NCBI RefSeq assembly: GCF_035083965.1
Contig: NC_089735.1
Location: 6,226,001-6,290,000, forward strand
DNA: 64,000 bases
Reading direction: 5' to 3'
DNA from: Branchiostoma lanceolatum
Lineage: Eukaryota; Chordata; Leptocardii; Amphioxiformes; Branchiostomatidae
The translations under genes were made by a program, and so were the position numbers. Shown here in pieces: positions 56,628 through 64,000 of the stretch; within the stretch, counting starts at the first letter, position 1; every line of letters starts with the position of its first letter. The notes beneath the pieces were generated by a model. That model was not told the origin of the DNA. It saw only the letters and a program-made list of their open reading frames with translations, and did no database searches.

Positions 56628-56633
56628 TTTATT
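56628..56633 (-). terminator. Candidate poly(A) signal of the SLC15 gene
   Basis: AATAAA on the minus strand (GTGAAATAAAGACTG), about 1.8 kb downstream of the SLC15 stop codon. It would place the two convergent transcripts about 0.6 kb apart. Confidence 0.35.
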
Positions 56634-57723
56634 TCACATTTGAAATTGCATGCATGGCCAGCAACAGTTGCTCTGCTGACACTTTACAGCCACATTTCTG
56701 ATAAATATCTTCCCACAAGTACAATGATATTAAAACAACCTATTACTTTTTATTCAAAATCACTGCCAAGAACCATTACATAGAGTGTTCTTTGGAAGCT
56801 TGCAGCATTGTCACAAAACTTTGTTAACCCCAATCAATGTCCAACTACCATGCTGATGACGTAGATCGCAATGATAGAATTACATATGTACTTAGTCTAC
56901 ATGTAATTATTGGGTAGGATATGGGAACCAACAAACTAGGATGGCACCCAGGCTACTTTTTGGTTGCTTTGTTACAATATTGATTGATCCAATGACTCGT
57001 TCACTGTAGTAATAATTGTCATCGAAGTCTCAAATTGAGGACATCACTGTGCAACTTGATTCTATGATTTTAGAAAAAAAATGGAACGAGAGATGAGAAA
57101 AATGTGTCAGCATAGTTCAGAGGAACAACACATAACTTTACAACATATAACGTTACAACTCAGAATTTCAGATAAAACTTAACTTACTGATACAATGTAC
57201 TTACCATTGACGCGATAAAAAATTGCATCCTATATAAAAGTGTTCATAAATACAATTATTTGGTCCTTTGGTGCAGGGTAATGGTGATATGATGTCCAAG
57301 ATGGCTAATAATGAAACCCATTCTTCCAATACATATAGAACAATATCAATAGCTGCACATCTAGTTCACATTAAACATGAATCGACATGACATAATAGAA
57401 GTACAGTACAGTATCACACAATGTAGCCAAATTCTGCCTCGACCAGGACTACAGTGTACAAAGTCACTACAGATATGCATCTTTGCAGTCCCTTAGAGAT
57501 AAAAAATTCCAATTCACCATAATCTTATTATTTAGTATAGGCCATGCATGATCTAAATCATTCAGCGTTGATAATTTCTTCATTATTGGCTAAAATGTCT
57601 GGTAAGGCTCTGTTACAAATATTCACAAACTACTGGTAGTATTATAAAGTATTCCCAATTTAGCACTTAAAGACACCACTGATTCATGATGAAACCACTC
57701 ATCACCAAAGCTTAGTAATGATG

Positions 57724-57941
57724 TACATGTAAATGTATTTAAGTTTGCAGTGGTTTGTTTTTCATGGCAGCCTCTTCACTGCAGACTTAAAATCACTGCA
57801 AAAATTCTCATTTTGTTCTCTGGCTGCCTACCATACCACTACTTTGTTTCAACCTCATTTAAAACTAAAAACCACTGCGAACACTCCATTTTCTCCCTAC
57901 TGTGAAATTAAATCACCACGGACTTAAATGCATTTACAGTA
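57724..57941. mobile_element. MITE with TACATGTAAATG / CATTTACAGTA termini
   Basis: The interior is the inverse of the element at 34385: CACTGCGAACACTCCATTTT, CTCCCTACTGTGAAATTA. It lies downstream of the SLC15 stop, possibly in its 3' UTR. Confidence 0.7.
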
Positions 57942-58451
57942 TGTTTTATGTTGTGTCACCTACTGGATGTTCCAACTGCACCCACAGCTTGCAGCACATC
58001 CATCTAATAAACATTCAGTGCAATTCCCAAAATTTGAACAAGGCTACAAAAGATAACAGATACTGATCGAACAAGGCTGTCTTTGGCATGGTTGGCATTT
58101 CCACAAGTTGAGGCACTGGTACTTATCTTGGGTGTCATCCTAGTAAATTCACCAGGGCTCCCATACTCTCTCCTACTTAGTTAGGTATGGGAGCCCCGAT
58201 AAACTAACCAGGGTGGCATTCAGGCTACTAGTACTTCCCTGATTTGCATTTCCATATTTTCCCCCTACTGATGCAATGTATCATTGACAAAATTGTATCA
58301 GGTTTGTTTAAATTTGAAAGGCAATTTGAGACAATGTACATCATGTCATAGTCTTTTGCAGAAATCTCAGTACAACACTTTTTGTATGCAAACAATTTTA
58401 ACATCGGATATGTTCCAATATATAGACCAAGTCAACTCATGGAGAAATTCC

Positions 58452-61087
58452 TCAGTCAGAATCCACGTCTGTAGCGGACATTGCCATCGCTGTTCCCTCG
58501 CTGTCCCGGACTATGGCTACCTTATCGTCCTCTCTGGATCGCGCTGGAGTCACATATTTGTAGCGCACTGCTAGGATGACAAAAATGATGTCCACAGCAA
58601 CCATCAAGGCAGCAAAGAAAAAGAACTCTGAAGACTGAAACAAAGATGGGCAAAAAATGTCAGCTTGCCAGTACTGGGAAACTTTGCTAAAAACTTAGCT
58701 GTTCTATGCATTCTAATCGGCATTTTTATCAACAATTTACCATTTATACATGTAAGGAGTGCATCTTTATTGAGAAAAAATCTTATCCAACAAAGAAAAT
58801 CGAGTCTGGATAAGACCATCTGGAGGGTAGTCTACCTCCACTGTATCAATATCATGTTTAAAGCAAGATTTTGCTGCAGCAAGAAAGAAAGTATTGTGCT
58901 ATAACTAATGCCGCACAGTTGTATTTACAATGTATATCAAGTCAACCAACCGACCTTGGGAAACCACAACTGCATAAATACATGATAATCAATGAACTGT
59001 TGCAGACCTGAACATTTAATCAACTGCACTATGCATTCATTACTTGAAAATTGTCAGAAATATCGAATTTTCCACCAACCTGTTCAGGAAACAGGTTCAG
59101 ATTGGCGATGATGAAAGTGATGAGGTTCCCAAAAGCCACAGTCAGCAGCCAGAGAGCCTGCAGCACGGATCTCATGGACTCTGGAGACTGAGGGGAGACA
59201 AATTCTTTGGTTACTCAAACCTGGGATCCCAAGGATTTTGAAAGACTGGAAACCTCTTCCTGTAAAACTCTAAAATCTAGCCAGCAATGGTAAGGCAGCA
59301 AGGAGATTTGCTGCCCTTCATATGTGCCACAAGGCATGAGAGGAGGAAACAAAGGAGAAATTTTGATCTTTACTATTCTGAACAGAATGAAAACTTAGAT
59401 TACAAAATGCAATTCTATGTTCTAACCAGAAATTTTTCAGAGCATGGAAAAGCCACATCCTGCACCCTATATGGTAGGTCTTAACAGCATTCAAGAGCAC
59501 AAGAGACTGGGCAGTGCAAACTGTCCCTACTAGCTTATAGTCTGCCAGGAATAGTGCCCCCTACCTGTGAGAATGAGAACTCCAGTCCAGTGATAGAGAA
59601 CATGACTTCTCCTGCAGTGATGACTACGTACTGGGGGATCTGCCACAACATGGACAAGTCATTGGGACTGACGTCTTGGAATGTTGCTAGAGTTGACTGA
59701 AAGGTAAGAAAACATATGTTTGTACATCTGAATTGAAGCCCAACTAATTTGCATGTATCTTTGAACTTGTTGTTGCTTACCACAACTTGAGGTGGTTAGA
59801 ATGCTGTTTTGTTAAGGATCAGTGTCAACCCTGAAGTTTCAAATTTTCTAAATTCCTTTTTCTTCTATATTTCTATCCATAAGCTAATCCAATGCTTCTC
59901 CGACTGAAAAGAGAATGCTGAATTGACACATAAACATAGAGACAGTCTGAGGGGAAAGTCTGTAAATTGGTGCATACAGTTTCAGTGCATATATATAGTC
60001 AAATTCAAATTTTCCTCCCAGTCTGTTGGTTACCTTTAACTTGCCAATTTCTTCAAATTTTTAAATGTCAGTGAACCAGAAACTAATTTGTGAGGTCTTC
60101 ATAATAGTATTTTGAAACTGTTTGCCCTCAGCCTTACCTGGGTATTGTTCAGCATGAGTATGGCTGTGTACACTCCACCAGTGTTCACCACAAGCTCCTG
60201 GGCAACCTCCTCATGGCTGCTGTCATTATGAGGCACCAGGACACGGTAGCTGTGGCAGGAATAGATAATTCATCACATCATCCTCATCATTAATATTCTA
60301 AGTACACTGACTGTTACGTTTGTTCGTTCAGACCCTTGTACTGTACTGCCTAGTAGCACATAGGGTAGCAAGTTTCCTTGCTGTTTCAGTAAATGTATCT
60401 TTAAAGGGAGGGGTTGCCAGCCCTTCCCCTTAACATGCTTGAGGCACCTCCTCAAAAACAGGCCCCAAATTTTACGTCCCATCTAAAAGACAGGTGCAGC
60501 CCCAACCCAGGATAGAACACACATGATCTGGTGCATACAATAGTGACAAGACAGATAAACAGAAAACCATCCTACCTGCCAGGCTCTATGTCTGTGAGGT
60601 TGGTGGCAGAATACTCCTCCACGCCAGAGAGGGTGTACTTTTTGGAACCCTCCAGGATGATGCTAGCATTGTTCTCCAGAACCTCGTTCAACATGTACAC
60701 AAACCTGAGGAAGGACAGGCACAGGAGTCTCATGTATCATTTCTAAACAATGTAACATCAATGCATTTTAAAATACTACTGCCACTACAGGAATTTTTTT
60801 TAGAAATTAAAAGTTAAAAAAAATAAAAGTTAGTCTATTTGTATGTATGTCCGTATGGGTTAATGTACCTGAAATGAATTAAAAAAATTAATGAATGAAT
60901 TCATTTTCTTATCTGTAAAACCTCATGATCAGATCTTTCAAACTGCACACATACTCTGGGCAGGCAAGATATTCAATCATACATTCAATTAACAATAATT
61001 TTTTTCACAAACCATTAAAAGTAAACTCATTGTGACTTACCTAACTTTACTGATAGCTGCTGTTGGTCTTTTCGGTACATCAGAGAT
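58452..61087 (-). CDS. SLC15-family peptide transporter, C-terminal six exons
   Basis: Proton-coupled di/tripeptide transporter of the plasma membrane (PEPT1/SLC15A1, PEPT2/SLC15A2 group). Exons in gene order: 61041-61087, 60576-60704, 60138-60249, 59565-59696, 59080-59187, 58452-58634; all joins keep frame, giving the last 237 or so residues. The first three encode the extracellular domain between TM9 and TM10, with sequons NNAS, NLT, NDSS and NNT. The fourth contains the diagnostic QDVSPNDLSMLWQIPQYV and TAGEVMFSITGLEFSFSQ (TM10). The fifth gives SPESMRSVLQALWLLTVAFG (TM11), the sixth TM12 and a cytosolic tail ending ATDVDSD. Upstream exons lie beyond 64000, behind the LINE. Whether it is closer to SLC15A1 or SLC15A2 is open. 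Confidence 0.93.
60316..60505 (-). repeat. tRNA-derived SINE family C, copy 3
   Basis: It shares GTTTGTTCGTTCAGACCCTT, TAGGGCAGC-like, TTTAAAGGGAGGGGTTGC, GAGGCACCTCCTC and CCCAACCCAGGAT with the copies at 10740 and 16890. It is 3' truncated and lies in the SLC15 intron between the second and third visible exons. Confidence 0.65.
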
Positions 61088-61553
61088 CTGTTGAATAAAA
61101 GGTGATATTTCAAATGTCTGTTTATATATGGGCCATGTGTACGGGTATAATATGGGCCACATGTACAGGTATAACATTGATTAGAGTATGGTCATTCAAA
61201 TGGTTATAGAAATATTTTACTTAGAATTCAATTTCCCCAAGTTGAAGCAAGAAGATCTCTTTTCAAATTCAACCAGACCTTACTTACTGTACATTTTCTT
61301 AGGCCAACTCATGATCAGCAATTTAGAATACACATAGTTGCAAAGGAATAGAGTCAATCAAAACATTGGTCCGTAAGAAGACCTCCAAACCACAGTAAAG
61401 AAAAGAAAACTGAAGTGGTACAACCATGTGTCTTGGTCGCCCGGACAAGCCAAAACTATCATGCAATGAACCATCCAGGGAGTAAGAAAGAGGGTAGGCA
61501 ATGGAAAAGATGGGAGGGTCTCAGGGTAATATCAGAGAATGGGCAGGCATGAC

Positions 61554-64000
61554 AATAATAATAATAGTCTTTATTGCATATTCCTGCCCAGAAGGGCTAA
61601 ATGCACAGAAAATCACATGTGGTCTGTAAGGAGTATAAAGTAAAACATAAATTGATAAAATGCTACATTCTAATACTAAGAACTAAAAACAAATATACAA
61701 AATGTGGGCTATTGCTAAACTAAATGCTGATCACCTAGTAGTTTCTTCTCTCTTTTTGAAACATTTGGAAATATGACTACATACTTTGTCCATTATATGT
61801 TCGTTCTTACATGACATCAGGTATATAAAAGTGTCCTGTTTTGACATATTTGTACATTTCTTGTCTAATTCTATTATCTTAAACAATGATTGCCGTTCAT
61901 CTTTATATAAGGAACAATCAAGTAAAAAGTGGATTTCATTTTCAACATATAAATCGTCACAGAATTCGCATGTTCTATTATTAGGAGGGGTACGGTTTTG
62001 CCTTCCAGATTCTATGTGTAGGGAGTGGTCACTGATGCGAAGTTTACACATCGCTCTGCGATGTTCGAAGTTTGCAATGTTTAAATATGCTTCTCTTTCA
62101 TAGATTTTTTTGAAAGTTTTGTATGTTCTTAATTTGTTGCCTTGGTTTTCTCTTCGTCCTTTAACGTGTAATTCTGAATTAAATTTTTGGATGTAAATAT
62201 CCTTCAATCTTTGTTTTAGTTCATTTAAATGAGAATGTGTGTTTGAGGGACCGTTAATGTATAGGTAGGCAAAACCGGACTCCTCTAACATTTTTCTTAC
62301 ATTAGATAACCAGCAGGGTGTTTTTCGGCGATCTAGATCTTGTTGTACCATATAAGCTTCGTATTGAAGACTGTCTGTATGTACTTCGTTAACTAATCTA
62401 ACATAGTAACTATACATTCTGCTTTGAGCCTCTATTTGCAACGGAAAACGACCCAGTTCCGCTCTACATGCAAAGTTACTGGCGTTCCTCCGAGCACCAA
62501 GGACATATTTACAGAATTTTAAATGTGCAGTTTCTATCGGAGATTTGTCATTCATATTACTGTTGCACCAGACTTCAGATCCATACAATAATATCGGTAC
62601 AATACATGTGTCAAACAGTTTACAGTGCAGTGATACAGAAGATCTAGTCTCCCCAAGCGTACTTCTGATGTTATACATTGCTCTTAAGGCTCTCTTTTGT
62701 AGATTTTTCGTGGCAGCGCTAAATGTACATCCTGTTGTAAACATAACTCCTAGGTAACAATATGATGAAACTATCTCCATCTCTTTATTACATAGTGAAA
62801 AACTAAGATTATTGAATAAAAGGCCTCTTCTGTTAAATACTATAATTTTTGTTTTCGCCAGGTTGACAGTTAGCTTCCATTGTTGGCAATACCGGCCAAG
62901 AGTATTAATTGCGTTCTGTAGTCCCTCCTTACTTTCCGATAGTAAAACAATATCATCAGCATAAAATAGGCTATTTACTTTCGATAGTTGTAAAAGGGGG
63001 GCGTCTAGGTGTTTCGCATTTAGTTCCTCTATGAGGTCACTTACATGTATGTACAGGTTGAATAAGGTGGGGCTTAGAACGCAACCTTGACGTACACCAA
63101 TTTCAACAGGAAAATTTTCAGTCAAGCCCGTCTTAGTTTTGACACTGGCTTCGGACTGGTTGTATAAATCCTTGATTATATCAAAAAGTTTTCCTGAAAT
63201 GCCATTGGAAAGAAGTTTGTACAATAGCCCCTCGTGCCAGATGGAGTCAAAGGCTTTTGACAAATCTACAAAGCAAGCAAATAAGCGTTTTCCAGATTGT
63301 GTGTATTTAGATATAAGAGTTTTCAGTATGAAGATGTTATCAGATGTCCTGTAATTTTTTCGGAATCCTGTTTGGTTTGGTTTTATGATTTCTTTTTCTT
63401 CTAGGAAGGTTGACAATCTTCTGTTAATTATTGAGGAGAACAGTTTTCCTAAACAGCTTGAAATGGCGATTCCTCGATAATTGTTGGGGTCATCTTTTCG
63501 CCCTGCTTTGAAGATGGGGACAATATAACTTTGGGACCATGTTTTGGGGAAGGTTCCTTTCGAAAATGTGCTGTTAAATAGCCTTAGTAAAGGGGAAAAT
63601 AAGATTCTTTTTCCTGCTTTAAGCATTTCATTGATGATCATGTCGTCCCCGCTGGCTTTTTTGTTTTTGAGGGCTTTTATTGCATCATTGATTTCTGATG
63701 CAGTAATTGGATTATCTAAAGGTCCTGGACTTGGTTCACATTTTTGTAGTGCCTGGAATTTATGAAGAATTTCCTTTTCAAAATTAAGATCAAAAGTTTT
63801 TTGTTTTAGTCTGGATTTGCTGTGTATAGTTCTGAAGTGTTCTACCCATGTGTCGGCCGGTAGGTCTTCCTGAGGTACCGAGTTGGTCTTTTTGAGTTCG
63901 TTAAGTAGGTTCCAGAAAGCGGTCGGATTATTTTCTTGGAGGTTTTGAAGGCGCATTAGATAGTTGTTTTCGAATTCTCGTTTGCGTTTTCGAACAAGTT
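61554..64000 (-). mobile_element. Non-LTR retrotransposon (LINE), 3' part
   Basis: Minus-strand element with an open reverse-transcriptase frame, a 3' UTR of about 170 bp, AATAAA near its end (GCAATAAAGACT) and a (TTA)n-type tail (61554-61567). The frame is open to base 64000, so the 5' part (endonuclease and any ORF1) lies outside. It is inserted in a SLC15 intron, in the same orientation as the gene. The clade cannot be fixed from the sequence alone. Confidence 0.9.
61731..64000 (-). CDS. LINE reverse transcriptase with C-terminal zinc-finger motif (5' partial)
   Basis: About 755 residues from the window edge to the TGA at 61731. No in-frame stop occurs; the frame continues upstream of the first ATG (63956) as VRKRKREFENNYL. 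Reverse-transcriptase blocks in order: AFWNLLNELKK, YIVPIFKAGRKDDPNNYRGI, FRKNYRTSDNIF, FVDLSKAFDSIWHEGL (first catalytic Asp), GVRQGCVLSPTLFNLYI and LFYADDIVLLS (catalytic ADD). Then come thumb-like sequence and a C-terminal CEFCDDLYVENEIHFLLDC, a Cys-Cys-His-Cys arrangement found downstream of reverse transcriptase in many LINEs. The long uninterrupted frame points to a recent insertion. Endonuclease presence cannot be judged here. Confidence 0.9.
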   Translation of the reverse strand, partial: LVRKRKREFENNYLMRLQNLQENNPTAFWNLLNELKKTNSVPQEDLPADTWVEHFRTIHSKSRLKQKTFDLNFEKEILHKFQALQKCEPSPGPLDNPITASEINDAIKALKNKKASGDDMIINEMLKAGKRILFSPLLRLFNSTFSKGTFPKTWSQSYIVPIFKAGRKDDPNNYRGIAISSCLGKLFSSIINRRLSTFLEEKEIIKPNQTGFRKNYRTSDNIFILKTLISKYTQSGKRLFACFVDLSKAFDSIWHEGLLYKLLSNGISGKLFDIIKDLYNQSEASVKTKTGLTENFPVEIGVRQGCVLSPTLFNLYIHVSDLIEELNAKHLDAPLLQLSKVNSLFYADDIVLLSESKEGLQNAINTLGRYCQQWKLTVNLAKTKIIVFNRRGLLFNNLSFSLCNKEMEIVSSYCYLGVMFTTGCTFSAATKNLQKRALRAMYNIRSTLGETRSSVSLHCKLFDTCIVPILLYGSEVWCNSNMNDKSPIETAHLKFCKYVLGARRNASNFACRAELGRFPLQIEAQSRMYSYYVRLVNEVHTDSLQYEAYMVQQDLDRRKTPCWLSNVRKMLEESGFAYLYINGPSNTHSHLNELKQRLKDIYIQKFNSELHVKGRRENQGNKLRTYKTFKKIYEREAYLNIANFEHRRAMCKLRISDHSLHIESGRQNRTPPNNRTCEFCDDLYVENEIHFLLDCSLYKDERQSLFKIIELDKKCTNMSKQDTFIYLMSCKNEHIMDKVCSHISKCFKKREETTR

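Larger units (their letters stand above)
55618..58451. other. Tail-to-tail intergenic / 3' UTR region SPARC-SLC15
   Basis: It contains the two presumed 3' UTRs and a MITE, and a fragment near 58130-58230 with CAGGGCTCCCATAC / GTATGGGAGCCCC inverted arms. No coding exon was recognised. Confidence 0.65.

Overview
The window is animal nuclear DNA. Its genes are split by short GT-AG introns into exons of about 50-190 bp, large introns and intergenic space are filled with small transposons, and the gene set is metazoan. Gene content, compact introns and the mix of MITEs, tRNA-derived SINEs and minisatellites fit an invertebrate deuterostome, most likely an amphioxus (Branchiostoma). The organism is an inference; I could not search a database.

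Layout. (1) 151-21657, minus: most of a TspanC8-type tetraspanin. Its last exon(s) lie beyond the left edge and a 16-kb first intron holds a Tigger/pogo DNA transposon (7462-10569) and a 2-kb foldback element (17411-19440). (2) 21.8-25.3 kb: intergenic, with a 22-bp minisatellite and a CpG-rich, E2F/YY1-bearing promoter-like patch near 24.7-25.0 kb. (3) 25881-37987, minus: complete prosaposin, 23 coding exons, 644 residues, with six saposin-B domains between two saposin-A domains. (4) 37988-38372: divergent promoter with a CLEAR-like GTCACGTG box and two ETS sites. (5) 38373-42736, plus: complete GATD1 orthologue, 8 exons, 223 residues. (6) 42.7-52.3 kb: repeat-rich intergenic DNA with several MITE families and a composite satellite at 45-46 kb. 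(7) 52353-55617, plus: complete SPARC/osteonectin, 7 coding exons, 305 residues. (8) 58452-61087, minus, tail-to-tail with SPARC: the last six coding exons of a SLC15 (PEPT) peptide transporter. (9) 61554-64000, minus: 3' part of a LINE with an open reverse-transcriptase frame, inserted in the next SLC15 intron.

The five host genes are independent housekeeping, lysosomal, matrix or membrane genes and not one pathway. The one clear regulatory pairing is prosaposin and GATD1, whose start codons are 385 bp apart, head to head. The most unusual structures are the prosaposin domain expansion, a minisatellite built from copies of a splice-donor-like sequence directly behind a prosaposin exon, an intron whose retention would add a seven-residue repeat to prosaposin, the foldback element with the same open frame in both arms, and a Tigger copy with an intact transposase but one broken terminus.
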